A stretch of DNA of 64,000 bases, from positions 1,302,001 through 1,366,000 of the forward strand of contig NC_018721.1 in assembly GCF_000153485.2 (NCBI RefSeq). The letters run 5' to 3'. How positions within the stretch are numbered: the first letter of the stretch is position 1; every line of letters begins with the position of its first letter. The stretch comes from Psychroflexus torquis ATCC 700755. Lineage in GTDB: Bacteria > Bacteroidota > Bacteroidia > Flavobacteriales > Flavobacteriaceae. The translations under genes and the position numbers were made by a program. Below, piece by piece: positions 16,913 through 25,428 of this stretch. The notes beneath the pieces were generated by a model. That model made no database searches and was not told the origin of the DNA. It saw only the letters and a list, made by a program, of their open reading frames with translations.

Positions 16913-19111
16913 TTAGTTAATTTGTCTGATTAGCATGCCTGATGCATATTTATTACTACTTCCTTTAAAAAGTGTATAGTCCTCATTTTGTAATGCGCCA
17001 TCTGCTTCTTCTGCCATAAATGTGTTATCCCAAATATGCCTTCTATCTACTTTAATTGTCCCTATACGTTTATAAGAGGTCTTTCCATCATCAAGCACCT
17101 GTTCCAAAACCTCAAATTTGTCGCCTTTTTCCAAGCCTTCTTTGAGACCGATTTTTGCTTTGATTGGATCTCCACTGAGTAATGGTGTTTTTACTCTAAA
17201 ATCTTCAAACGTGCGTTGAAGCTTGCCAATGTTTTTATCTACAGCTCTAATCGTAGCTATTTCTATAAGTTCTTCATCGGTTTTTGAAGTAAAAATTGTG
17301 GACTGCAGATTGTTTCTCGACACTTCACTACCAACGTATTTGAGTTTAAAGAAGTCTGTAGATTCAAATTTCGCTTCCTTGTTGTCGTCTAAGTTTGATT
17401 CGTCAATCCAGAAATCTGTATAAAATTTGTTTGCGGTTTCTTCATCCCAAAACAGTTGATACAAATAGGTGGTTGTCCTAACAAAGTAGCCTTTGCCTAA
17501 AACATCTGAGGCTGCTTCCCCTAAGCTTGCTATTGTCGCTATATTTTCTCCGCCAGGAACAAACGATGCTACGGTGGAAATCGCATTGAGAAACCCCCCA
17601 GTTTTTTTGGCTTGTTCTTCTTTATCGGTGTATTTGTAATCGTAAACGATTACAAATGTATTTCCTATGAGTTCTTCTCCTGCATCTTGAAGTAAAGCGC
17701 GACCTCTCTTACTCTCCATAGCAACTTTCACATTTAAATCTGAAGCATCATATTGACCGCGTTCTGCGACAAGACTCATATTGAAAGCACCATTCTCATC
17801 TCTATTGAACCATCTTGAAATTAAAGACTTGGCAACACCATTTGCATTTAGATAGTTCTCGATATGTTCGGTTTGGTCTTTTTCGCCACCAGTACCTGGA
17901 ATTAGGTAGGGTCCAATATTATGATTGTTGAATTTTTCAGACAATTCTGTATTTCCAAAAGCATCTTTAATAATATGGTAGTGCTCTCGAGTTTGGTCAT
18001 CAAGCATAAGTGTGTACAGTGAACTTCTTCTGTATTTCATTTCAGACAATTCATCTCGACTCACTTTATCAATATCGTATTTTTCTCCGTCAGACTCAAC
18101 TGTTATGGTGGCTAGACTTGTAGTATTAGCAACCTCTCCTCCTTCATTTTCTAGGGCTTGAAGTATTGATTTATAGTGTTGCTCTCGCTTATTTAGCATA
18201 TCGAAACTAACCTCTTCCATAGATTCAACGCTTACGTTATCCGAGCTTAAAGCTAAACTTGTATTGGATAGCAACGTTTCTGAAGCCATTGAAGCACTCA
18301 TAACGCCTGAAGGAATTGCTGCCATATTTTTTGCAATTTCTTCCATAGGACTGAAAATGTAAGAATTAATTGGAGCATTGAATTCGATTTTAGTACTCAT
18401 TTCTGTCATCATTTTACCTGTTTCAAAATTGGTCACTATCATTGTTTTTACAGGAATTTTTATCCCATTATATTCGGCCCAATCTTGGTATTTCATCGTA
18501 CTTTCAGTATCACCATTTATCATAGTTTCAGAAACTTTCAGCCAAGAATCTTTATAAAAATAAGAAGTTACTTCTGTAATGTCATCAGCTTTATAGCTTA
18601 CCGCAAATACTTCCTTACCGTTAATTGTTTTCACATATATTTCAGCGTTTTCGGGAGCATTTAATTCAGGAAAGAATACCACAGGCTTGTCGTATAAAGC
18701 AAGCATATTTTCATCAAAATCCATTTTAAAACCAGTAGACAATTCTGTGTAGCCAGAGTTGCCGTTGTAGACTGTTTTAGTCGTGACGCCATCTGCTTTT
18801 ACGATTGATGCCAATTTACCTGACTTGTCTCTTGCCGTGAGCACGACGCTGTTCATGATGGTTTCAGTTCCAGAAAAAACACTTACTATATTCATAGACT
18901 CTTCTTTAACCATAGATCCTACTTGCTCTAATTTCTCACGTCCACCAATGGCATTAATGTAGTTTTCAAATACCATCTGAACGCTCACTTCAGAACTGTC
19001 AATTTTAGATTCTAGAACTTCAAAATCTGCTCTAGAAGGTTCAATAATATCTTCAGCAAAAGCAGTACTGATTGCTGAGATAAAAACTAAGTAAGTAATA
19101 ATTGTTTTCAT
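16913..19111 (-). CDS. Large secreted protein with LolA-like N-terminus and FlgT-like C-terminal domain
   Basis: The 732-residue protein has a signal peptide (MKTIITYLVFISAISTAFA). Residues ~45-265 look like a LolA/LolB-type lipoprotein-carrier fold, with VFENYINAIGGREKLEQV and the YKDSWLKVSETM and YNGIKIPVKTMI strands. The middle (270-600) is unrecognised and contains VIVYDYKYTDKEEQ and a Gly-rich VPGGENIATIASLGEAA helix. The C-terminal ~80 residues (KAKIGLKEGLEKGDKFEVLE, IGTIKVDRRHIWDN) resemble the small beta-barrel of the FlgT C-terminal domain. It is the second gene of the operon, starting 37 bp after 19149-19907. An outer-membrane assembly role is inference. Confidence 0.65.
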   Translation of the reverse strand: MKTIITYLVFISAISTAFAEDIIEPSRADFEVLESKIDSSEVSVQMVFENYINAIGGREKLEQVGSMVKEESMNIVSVFSGTETIMNSVVLTARDKSGKLASIVKADGVTTKTVYNGNSGYTELSTGFKMDFDENMLALYDKPVVFFPELNAPENAEIYVKTINGKEVFAVSYKADDITEVTSYFYKDSWLKVSETMINGDTESTMKYQDWAEYNGIKIPVKTMIVTNFETGKMMTEMSTKIEFNAPINSYIFSPMEEIAKNMAAIPSGVMSASMASETLLSNTSLALSSDNVSVESMEEVSFDMLNKREQHYKSILQALENEGGEVANTTSLATITVESDGEKYDIDKVSRDELSEMKYRRSSLYTLMLDDQTREHYHIIKDAFGNTELSEKFNNHNIGPYLIPGTGGEKDQTEHIENYLNANGVAKSLISRWFNRDENGAFNMSLVAERGQYDASDLNVKVAMESKRGRALLQDAGEELIGNTFVIVYDYKYTDKEEQAKKTGGFLNAISTVASFVPGGENIATIASLGEAASDVLGKGYFVRTTTYLYQLFWDEETANKFYTDFWIDESNLDDNKEAKFESTDFFKLKYVGSEVSRNNLQSTIFTSKTDEELIEIATIRAVDKNIGKLQRTFEDFRVKTPLLSGDPIKAKIGLKEGLEKGDKFEVLEQVLDDGKTSYKRIGTIKVDRRHIWDNTFMAEEADGALQNEDYTLFKGSSNKYASGMLIRQIN

Positions 19112-19148
19112 ATTTCTAATTTTAATGTTTGTAAATTTTTTAAAAATA

Positions 19149-19907
19149 TTATTTCGCAGTTACTGATGCAGTGGATAGAATTTCATTTTCGTTCTTTTTG
19201 TAGTGACTGTATGTTTTCCCTTTGTAGTACCAAGTAGATGATATCTCTTCTCCTTTATAGTTGGTAAATGAATAGGTTGCTGTATTTGTTCGGGTATTTA
19301 TCACGAAAGTATTTGTTCTAGGTGCACTCCAAGTCTTGTCAGATTCGCTAAAATCAGAAATAGTAATTTGGTATTGATTGGAAGCAGTTTTTTTCCAAGA
19401 AGATTTTTGTTTAAAACTTGAAGTTTGGCTTGTTTTGAAATTGCCCCCATTAAAAAAGGCAAAAACTGGGTAGCTGGTTTGGTCATAATACTCATTGTAA
19501 TCTTTGGCGACCCAATAGCCTACTACATCTTCTTGTTTTACTCCAATACTGTCCTTATATATGGCTGTTACGAGCTTTAATTCTCCACATAACTTGTTTG
19601 AAGTCTCGTTATATTTATCTACGACTTCTCTAATTTCATCCTCAATAAGCAGCGCTTCCTGTTGTCCCCTTCTTAGAGTTTGACCACCAACACTATAAGA
19701 ATCTTGTTTTGCATCACACACGAGTTTAAAATACTTGCTGCAAAGAGAAGCTGGTGTTGCTACGTCCCAAGATTCTGCACCATCCGCTAATTTTCTATAT
19801 TTAGAAACTTTTGCTTGTTCTTCAGGGCATTGTGCGTAACCAGTAGAATTGATACCTATGAATACTACAATAAGTAAAGGAAATAAACATTGTATTTTGG
19901 TTTTCAT
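19149..19907 (-). CDS. Secreted protein of unknown function, first gene of the operon
   Basis: The 252-residue protein has a signal peptide (LLIVVFIGINSTGYA). The N-terminal half is helical with three Cys residues (CPEEQAKVSKYRKLADGAES, LCSKYFKLVCDA). The C-terminal half is a beta sandwich-like run (GYWVAKDYNEYYDQTSY, TFVINTRTNTATYSF, STWYYKGKTYSHY) reminiscent of lipocalin-like or copper-resistance-like barrels, but I cannot assign a family. It leads the six-gene minus-strand set that ends at 13894. The operon promoter should lie in the 131 bp upstream. Confidence 0.65.
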   Translation of the reverse strand: MKTKIQCLFPLLIVVFIGINSTGYAQCPEEQAKVSKYRKLADGAESWDVATPASLCSKYFKLVCDAKQDSYSVGGQTLRRGQQEALLIEDEIREVVDKYNETSNKLCGELKLVTAIYKDSIGVKQEDVVGYWVAKDYNEYYDQTSYPVFAFFNGGNFKTSQTSSFKQKSSWKKTASNQYQITISDFSESDKTWSAPRTNTFVINTRTNTATYSFTNYKGEEISSTWYYKGKTYSHYKKNENEILSTASVTAK

Positions 19908-20038
19908 GATAGATTTATTAGAGTATTAAAAAAAATCAAAGTTGTTATCTAGGTCAATAGCGTCTTTGTAAGAAAAAAGTAATGACTTTTAAGTAGAGCA
20001 CAGGCTTCATAAATAACTCATTGAATAATTTGCTTTTT

Positions 20039-20713
20039 TTATTGTAGGTCAAACATTAGGCAACCGCCAGATGTTATTTGGAAATTCCCACTCCAAGTGG
20101 TTGAGTTGCATTGAGCAGTAAAACTATGATTTCCAGCAGGTAAGCTAAACACTTCCCCTTGGGTACAGTCGCTGATCCCATCTGGATAGTAATATTGCAA
20201 GTATTGGGTTATACTTCCAACGGTAATACTAATTGAGCTACAACCATTATCTTTTCTGGTATAAAATGCTATTTCACCATTATCGGTTGTGGATCCGCCA
20301 CCTCCATCACAAGGAAATTCATTAGAAAGGCTGTACGTAGATGGATTATGAGTCTGTTGAGCTGCTGCATCCCATGGAGCTAAAATTAAACTATTTCCAT
20401 TTTTTTGGATCCTAAATTCTACTTCATCGCCGGCATTAAACAAAGTAAAAAAAGCAATGTCAGTATTTTCCCATCTTAAGCTTGAATAGGTTCCTGGAAC
20501 AGGATTTCCATTACTGCAAAATTTTGGAGTTTCAGAAGTTAGGTCTATGTAAACCTCCTCTCCACTTTTTTTCCAATAGTTGTCTGCCCAACTGGTTGAA
20601 GTGTTATTATCATTACTATCAATTATGCCAGAGTCATCTTCCTCACTTTCACAAGAGAAAAGAAAAATTGACATAATAAATAGCAGTAAATAAGGTAGTT
20701 TTTTAAGTTTCAT
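20039..20713 (-). CDS. Lipoprotein of unknown function
   Basis: The 224-residue protein has a lipoprotein signal (LLFIMSIFLFSC, Cys about residue 21) followed by an acidic Glu/Asp/Asn-rich linker, typical of surface-exposed Bacteroidota lipoproteins. The C-terminal ~70 residues (CSSISITVGSITQYLQYY, VFSLPAGNHSFTAQC) look like a small beta sandwich with paired cysteines. Glycine clusters (CDGGGGSTT) separate the two parts. Function is unknown. It is probably its own transcription unit in front of the six-gene operon. Confidence 0.7.
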   Translation of the reverse strand: MKLKKLPYLLLFIMSIFLFSCESEEDDSGIIDSNDNNTSTSWADNYWKKSGEEVYIDLTSETPKFCSNGNPVPGTYSSLRWENTDIAFFTLFNAGDEVEFRIQKNGNSLILAPWDAAAQQTHNPSTYSLSNEFPCDGGGGSTTDNGEIAFYTRKDNGCSSISITVGSITQYLQYYYPDGISDCTQGEVFSLPAGNHSFTAQCNSTTWSGNFQITSGGCLMFDLQ

Positions 20714-20793
20714 AATTTATAGTTTAATGTTAGTATTACTATTTATTAAAGAATCAGGGTTATGGTGAGTGATAGAAGAATATCGATGGCACT

Positions 20794-21021
20794 CTATTGA
20801 GGTCTAAAAACTTCTCCATTTATGGTTAATCCTGGATAGTCACTAGACGTTCCAAAATCTCAAGTACTAGACCGATTTGAAAACAGTCCTGTTGCGCTAA
20901 TATGGTTCCCTACAAGATGTTTATTCACCTCACTGGAATCATCTTCACTACTTCAAGAAACAGTAAAAAGACTGATAGTAAGCGTTAAAAGAAAGAATAC
21001 AAATTTAAGAGAGTGCTTCAT
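20794..21021 (-). pseudogene. Small lipoprotein gene with TGA at the lipobox Cys and a second in-frame TGA
   Basis: From ATG 21019-21021 the frame reads MKHSLKFVFFLLTLTISLFT, VS, then TGA (20953-20955), SSEDDSSEVNKHLVGNHISA, a further run, TGA (20860-20862), DFGTSSDYPGLTINGEVF and a final TAG at 20794-20796. The first TGA stands exactly where the lipidated cysteine of a VSC-SSEDDSSE lipoprotein is expected, one base from TGT/TGC. Both flanks remain protein-like, so decay is recent. It sits between a lipoprotein gene and the LytTR regulator. Confidence 0.7.
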
Positions 21022-21226
21022 GATAAAAATTTTTAAGAGTTATAATTATTGAGGTAAAACAATGGAAATAAATGCATTACACAAAATTTTTGTCGTGAAT
21101 GACGTGAAAGGTATCACGGCCGACACATATTTTTTATATAAATAGCCTAATTCGTTCTTTTAAAAACAAATTAGGCTATCGCTTTGTTACTCGAAAATGG
21201 TAGTATTTAAAAAAGTGATTCTTTAC

Positions 21227-22804
21227 TTAATCTTCTTTGTGCAATATATCTTTAAGCTGCTGTTTGTAGATTCTGGATAGATTGATCCAGGAGCCGTTAT
21301 CCAACATCACCTTTGTTGAGTTGATGATTTTTACGCGTTGTATGTTTACGATATATGAATTGTGTATTCTAACAAAAGATGATGGCGGTAGTTGTTTTAA
21401 AACCTCGCTTAGTTTGTTACGGTCTACCTCGGGCTTGGTTTTAGAATCTAAATAATACTCTACATAATGCCCATCAGACTTTACATACAGAATGTGCTTG
21501 CTATCGATAACTGCTTTACTTTTAAGGTGAATAAGTTCGCTAAATACCTCTGAACTGGATTTTTGTTGTGCTTCTTTAAATTGAGCCAACTCATCTTGAA
21601 GTGTTTGAACTTCTATTTTTATAAGGCTGTTTTTAGTAAACAATCTATAAACAATAAATGCAGCGAGCAGTAATACTATAAAAATGATCAATTTGTAAAT
21701 GATAGAGAGGTTTTGCAGTTTATTTATAAACTTGTTTTGCTCTTTGGTTTTATACTTAATACCTAATTCTGCAATTTCCTTTTGAGTTAATACTTCATTA
21801 AGACTGTCTTTTAGTAAAATATACTGGTTTGCATATTTTAAAGATTGCTCTAGATTATTATTTTCCTTATTGGCTTTTTGAAGGTTTTTAAGAATCTGAA
21901 ATTTTTGCCTGTGTGTTACCGCAGTTTGTAATGCAGAGTCTAAGTAGCTGATTGCTTTCGGGTAATTTTCGGTTTTAATATAAATATCGCCCATGTTATT
22001 ATATTGTACCGCGATGGCTTTAGTAAGCCCACTTTTTTTCTTGAGGTTTAATCCTTTTAGGGTATAAAAAATCCCTTTGTCATAATTTTCTGTGCGCACC
22101 ATGGTTTGCGCAATACTATTGTAAATGGGTGCACTTACCGATACTGGCAAACTATCAAGCTGCACGATATCTTCTATCAAAGTAATGATTTCTAATGACT
22201 TATCAATGTCAAACGCATTAAAATTCGCAATGCGATTACCTTGTAATTGCGCAAAAAGGACGGCATTAGATTCAAAGAATAAGGTCGATTTTTTATAATA
22301 GTCTTCTGCAAACTCGTGCTGTTTATTAAGCATATATAAATCGGCTATGTTTACATACGTTTTTCCTAAATTAATACTGGTGTCGTCATTTTTCTCATAA
22401 TAGTTAGCTACATCAAACAAATCTTCTAAGGCAATTTTAGTATTGTTAAGCTGTCGCTGGCAAACAGCCATATTTATCTTTACTTTATAAGCATCTTCTT
22501 CTTGGTTAGTTGCTATGGATACATTGTAACAGCGTTTAAAATAAGCATAAGCTTTCTTATAGTCCTTTTTAAAGAAATATATTCTACCATATTGGTTTAA
22601 TATCTCAGAAAAGGTTTGGTTTAAGGTGTCTTTTGGTGTTAGAACTCTATAGGCTTTCTCCGTATAAATTAAAGAGCTGTCTATATTCTTAGATTCAAAC
22701 GCTACAGCCTCCTTATAATAAGTAGTAGCTTTTTCTAAATTGACGTTTTGAGCACTTGTTGTTATGCATACTAATACCATTAATATAATAACTGAAATTT
22801 TCAT
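21227..22804 (-). CDS. TPR-transmembrane-LytTR transcriptional regulator
   Basis: The protein starts with a signal peptide when begun at ATG 22804 (MKISVIILMVLVCITTSAQ), and an ATG six codons upstream is less likely. Residues ~25-370 are TPR-like helices (KAISYLDSALQTAVTHRQKF, KGIFYTLKGLNLKKKSGL), placed in the periplasm. A single membrane helix (YKLIIFIVLLLAAFIVYRLF) leads to a short coiled coil and a C-terminal LytTR DNA-binding domain (ILYVKSDGHYVEYYL, FVRIHNSYIVNIQRVKI). The design is a one-component membrane regulator that senses outside and binds DNA inside. It could control the secreted-protein genes downstream on the same strand (inference). Confidence 0.9.
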   Translation of the reverse strand: MKISVIILMVLVCITTSAQNVNLEKATTYYKEAVAFESKNIDSSLIYTEKAYRVLTPKDTLNQTFSEILNQYGRIYFFKKDYKKAYAYFKRCYNVSIATNQEEDAYKVKINMAVCQRQLNNTKIALEDLFDVANYYEKNDDTSINLGKTYVNIADLYMLNKQHEFAEDYYKKSTLFFESNAVLFAQLQGNRIANFNAFDIDKSLEIITLIEDIVQLDSLPVSVSAPIYNSIAQTMVRTENYDKGIFYTLKGLNLKKKSGLTKAIAVQYNNMGDIYIKTENYPKAISYLDSALQTAVTHRQKFQILKNLQKANKENNNLEQSLKYANQYILLKDSLNEVLTQKEIAELGIKYKTKEQNKFINKLQNLSIIYKLIIFIVLLLAAFIVYRLFTKNSLIKIEVQTLQDELAQFKEAQQKSSSEVFSELIHLKSKAVIDSKHILYVKSDGHYVEYYLDSKTKPEVDRNKLSEVLKQLPPSSFVRIHNSYIVNIQRVKIINSTKVMLDNGSWINLSRIYKQQLKDILHKED

Positions 22805-22822
22805 AAGTCGGTTGTAATACAA

Positions 22823-23576
22823 TTTTAAAATTGTGAGTGGGATGATTAATTGTTAAGGCTATTTTATATCGAACCATAACTACCCAAAAATTTGATTATT
22901 AAAGTAGTTTGATCCTCTTTTGCTTTCTTTTTTGAAAAATAAATGCTTTTTTTGAAGTTTATATTTAAATAAAGATATAAATATTTTGTTAATTTAACGT
23001 ATTTTAAAATTAATTGGCTGTTAATTAACACCTCTTTTTATCCAAGCATAAAAAACATCAAAGGCTGAAGTTAGAATAAGACTCATAATAAAATGGTGAC
23101 TTTGACTTCTCCATTTCAAAAAAAATGTTCGCTTTTGCAACAATAATGAAGCATAGCCTTCTTAATATCTGCTTTATCTTCAATATCTTGCACACCTGTG
23201 CCATCCCTTTCTGTCTTTAAAGTTTTTCAAGCTCTGCATTTAAGCTATAACCCTTAATAGAAATGAGTTTATATTTAAGAATTTTGAAGAACAAACCCCT
23301 TGGGAAACCTTCTTGATATTACTCTTCTTTAGCAGATCTTATGTTCTCTCGAAAATCGAAATCAGGGAAATGTGCTTTATAAGCATGCCACTTCTCTTTG
23401 AGTACCTTTTCATCTTGAAAATCGATGTGTTTTTAAATAAAAGGGCTTTGAGATGACGCCATTAGATATAAAATCTAAACAGAGATTGGACTTCTATGAT
23501 TCAGCAGGTCTGCTTTTAGTAAAAAATTAGTCTCGCTTATATTTTTTTGCTTAACGTTGATCTTTTTTACTGACCT
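22823..23576. other. Gene-free stretch with a decayed ORF
   Basis: No intact gene is seen. The minus strand between about 23430 and 23227 reads IDFQDEKVLKEKWHAYKAHF and PDFDFRENIRSAKEE, then TAA, then YQEGFPRGLFFKILKYKL and SLNAELEKL, then TAA. This looks like a short protein interrupted by one stop, but there is no clear start and no family I can name. The rest is A+T-rich. Confidence 0.4.
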
Positions 23577-23876
23577 AGAATTGAAACCCGCTCCTGTAAA
23601 TAGACATCCAAAAAATGCTATCGCATCTTTCTGTCTTTTTTAGTTTCAGTAAATTCTTAAATAAGTTTAAAACGGATTAACCAGCGTTGATACAGAGTAG
23701 AAGCCCACTCCTGCAAATAGACATCCAAAAAATACTACCGCATCTTTCTGTCTTTTTTTAGTTTCAGTAAATTCTTAAATAAGTTTAAAATGGATTAACT
23801 AACGTTGATCCAGAGTAGAAGCCCGCTCCTGCAAATAGACATCCAAAATCTGCTATCGCCTCTTTATGTCTTTTTT
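23577..23876. repeat. ~117-bp tandem repeat, about 2.5 copies
   Basis: The segment CTCCTGCAAATAGACATCC recurs at 23591, 23708 and 23826 (the first copy has CTCCTGTAAATAG). Each is followed by a variable CTATCGCATCTTTCTGTC block and then TTTCAGTAAATTCTTAAATA. The unit is 117-118 bp. The third copy is cut short by an inverted repeat at 23877. The repeat is noncoding and adjoins two tRNA genes. Confidence 0.8.
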
Positions 23877-23918
23877 ATTTGGCATAACCCCTCAAGCAAG
23901 CTTGGGGTTATGCCAAAT
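23877..23918. terminator. Perfect 15-bp inverted repeat, likely bidirectional terminator
   Basis: ATTTGGCATAACCCC (23877-23891) pairs perfectly with GGGGTTATGCCAAAT (23904-23918) around a 12-nt loop. A T run precedes it and an A run follows it, so it reads as a terminator from either side. It sits at the junction between the tandem repeat and the tRNA terminator. Confidence 0.65.
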
Positions 23919-23947
23919 AAAAAATCCAATGCTTTCACATTGGATTT
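23916..23947 (-). terminator. Rho-independent terminator after the tRNA-Val genes
   Basis: On the minus strand AAATCCAATG pairs with CATTGGATTT around a 6-nt loop and is followed by TTTTATTT. It lies 12 bp after the end of tRNA-Val(GAC), so it ends the tRNA transcript. Confidence 0.8.
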
Positions 23948-23958
23948 CTGCTTGATGT

Positions 23959-24032
23959 GGGTCATACTGGATTCGAACCAGTGACTTTTACCCTGTCAAG
24001 GTAACACTCTGAACCAACTGAGTTAATGACCC
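23959..24032 (-). tRNA. tRNA-Val (GAC)
   Basis: This is a 74-nt cloverleaf with a perfect acceptor stem (GGGTCAT/ATGACCC), D-arm CTCAGTTGGTTCAGAG, anticodon stem TTACC/GGTAA with loop TTGACAG (anticodon GAC, valine), and T-arm CTGGTTCGAATCCAG. The 3' CCA is not encoded. It lies 41 bp downstream of tRNA-Val(TAC) on the same strand. Confidence 0.95.
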
Positions 24033-24040
24033 GGTTAAAA

Positions 24041-24070
24041 AATAAAAAACCCTAACATTAAGCTAGGGTT
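24041..24070 (-). terminator. Terminator-like hairpin between the two tRNA-Val genes
   Basis: On the minus strand AACCCTAG and TTAGGGTT form a 7-bp stem followed by a TTTTTATT run, just after tRNA-Val(TAC). It could terminate part of the transcripts before tRNA-Val(GAC), or act as a processing spacer. Confidence 0.55.
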
Positions 24071-24073
24071 AGT

Positions 24074-24147
24074 GGGCGATGAGGGGTTCGAACCCCCGAC
24101 CCCCTCGGTGTAAACGAGGTGCTCTGAACCAGCTGAGCTAATCGCCC
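24074..24147 (-). tRNA. tRNA-Val (TAC)
   Basis: This is a 74-nt cloverleaf with acceptor stem GGGCGAT/ATCGCCC, D-arm AGCTCAGCTGGTTCAGAGC, anticodon stem CCTCG/CGAGG with loop TTTACAC (anticodon TAC, valine), and T-arm GGGGGTTCGAACCCC. The 3' CCA is not encoded. It is the promoter-proximal gene of a two-tRNA valine unit. Confidence 0.95.
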
Positions 24148-24160
24148 TAAATTGGGATTG

Positions 24161-24189
24161 CAAATATAAACCTTATTTTGATTTCACAA
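24161..24189 (-). promoter_or_regulatory. Promoter of the tRNA-Val unit
   Basis: On the minus strand TTG (24187-24189), an 18-nt spacer and TATATTTG (24161-24168) match the Bacteroidota -33/-7 consensus (TTG-N19-TAnnTTTG) closely. It ends 13 bp before the tRNA-Val(TAC) 5' end. Confidence 0.6.
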
Positions 24190-24205
24190 ACAAAAATTTC
24201 ACTTT

Positions 24206-25426
24206 TTATAAAATTTCTGCAACGGTGAATGTACTTCCTCCAACGAAAATGACATCACTAGCTTTAGCAGATTGCTTAGCGGTTTTAAAAGCGTCTCCCA
24301 CACTCGTAAACACGTCGCCATTCAAAAAGAAATCCTGAGCTTTTTTCTGTAAATACTCAGCCTCCATCCCCCTAGGAACATCAGGCTTACAAAAGTAATA
24401 GAGAGCTTCTTTTGGAAATAAGGGCAATATCTTATCCAGATCCTTGTCGTTTACAACGCCTAAGACGATGTGGAGGTGTTCGTAAGATTCCTGTAAAAGC
24501 TGTTTTATGACCAAACGCAGTCCTTCTTCGTTATGTCCTGTGTCGGCAATAATTTTTGGTTGCTGACCTAGGGTTTCCCATCGCCCACGGAAACGCGTGT
24601 TCGATTTGACGTTTGCCAAACCGTTTTCAATTTCTACTTTTTTAATAGCCCATCCCTCAATCTGATTTAAGACCGCTATGGCTTGCAAAGCAGTTCTGAT
24701 ATTGTTTTTCTGGTAGCTTCCTTTTAGATCACAGTCAGGAAGTGCCGTCTTTAGGTCTTTTGCAAAATGTATAAGAGCAGTTTCTGCTTTGGCTTTGTTT
24801 AGAAAAACAGGCTTGGTCTCTGGCTCTGTTTCACCAATGACAACAGGAATATTTTGCTTGATAATACCTGCTTTTTCACCGGCGATTTTTTCTAAAGTAT
24901 CACCCAAAAAAGCCATATGGTCTAGTCCTATATTAGTGATAACAGAGAGCAGAGGAGTGATAATGTTGGTAGAATCCAGTCGACCTCCAAGCCCCACTTC
25001 AATAATAGCGATGTCTACCTGTTGTTTTGCAAAATAGTCGAAAGCCATACCTACCGTCATTTCGAAAAAGGAGAGCTGCTGAGTTTCAAGAAATATCTTA
25101 TGATGGCGAATAAAATCGATAACCTCTTGCTCAGGGATCTCCTGACCATTAATCTTGATGCGTTCCCGAAAATCTTTAAGATGTGGAGAGGTGTATAAAC
25201 CTACTTTATAGCCAGAAGTTTGTAAAATAGAGGCAAGCATGTGGCTCACAGAACCCTTTCCATTAGTGCCCCCTACGTGGATACTTTTAAAATGCTGTTC
25301 TGGAAAACCCAGTTCTTTTGATAACTCTAGGGTGTTTGTTAAATCTTTTTTGAAGGCTGTTTTTCCTAATCGCTGATACATCGGAAGTTTCTCAAACATC
25401 CATGTTAGCGTTCCTGAGTAATCCAT
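24206..25426 (-). CDS. folC: Folylpolyglutamate synthase / dihydrofolate synthase
   Basis: The 406-residue protein is a Mur-ligase-type enzyme that adds glutamate to folates (and to dihydropteroate) using ATP in the cytoplasm. Visible motifs are the P-loop VGGTNGKGSVSHMLAS, SPHLKDFRERIKING (folate-binding loop), EVGLGGRLDSTNII, ITNIGLDHMAFLGDTLEKIA and ADTGHNEEGL. Its length fits the family. It starts 2 bp from the end of tonB and is probably transcribed with exbB-exbD-tonB, an order common in Flavobacteriia. Confidence 0.95.
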   Translation of the reverse strand: MDYSGTLTWMFEKLPMYQRLGKTAFKKDLTNTLELSKELGFPEQHFKSIHVGGTNGKGSVSHMLASILQTSGYKVGLYTSPHLKDFRERIKINGQEIPEQEVIDFIRHHKIFLETQQLSFFEMTVGMAFDYFAKQQVDIAIIEVGLGGRLDSTNIITPLLSVITNIGLDHMAFLGDTLEKIAGEKAGIIKQNIPVVIGETEPETKPVFLNKAKAETALIHFAKDLKTALPDCDLKGSYQKNNIRTALQAIAVLNQIEGWAIKKVEIENGLANVKSNTRFRGRWETLGQQPKIIADTGHNEEGLRLVIKQLLQESYEHLHIVLGVVNDKDLDKILPLFPKEALYYFCKPDVPRGMEAEYLQKKAQDFFLNGDVFTSVGDAFKTAKQSAKASDVIFVGGSTFTVAEIL

Positions 25427-25428
25427 AT

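Noticed and set aside
20794..21021. Selenoprotein reading through TGA codons
   Set aside because: Two TGAs and no visible SECIS or sel genes make a decayed lipoprotein far more likely.
23577..24147. Prophage or integrative element at the tRNA-Val genes
   Set aside because: No integrase, phage gene or duplicated tRNA end is visible. Only small repeats and a broken ORF are present.
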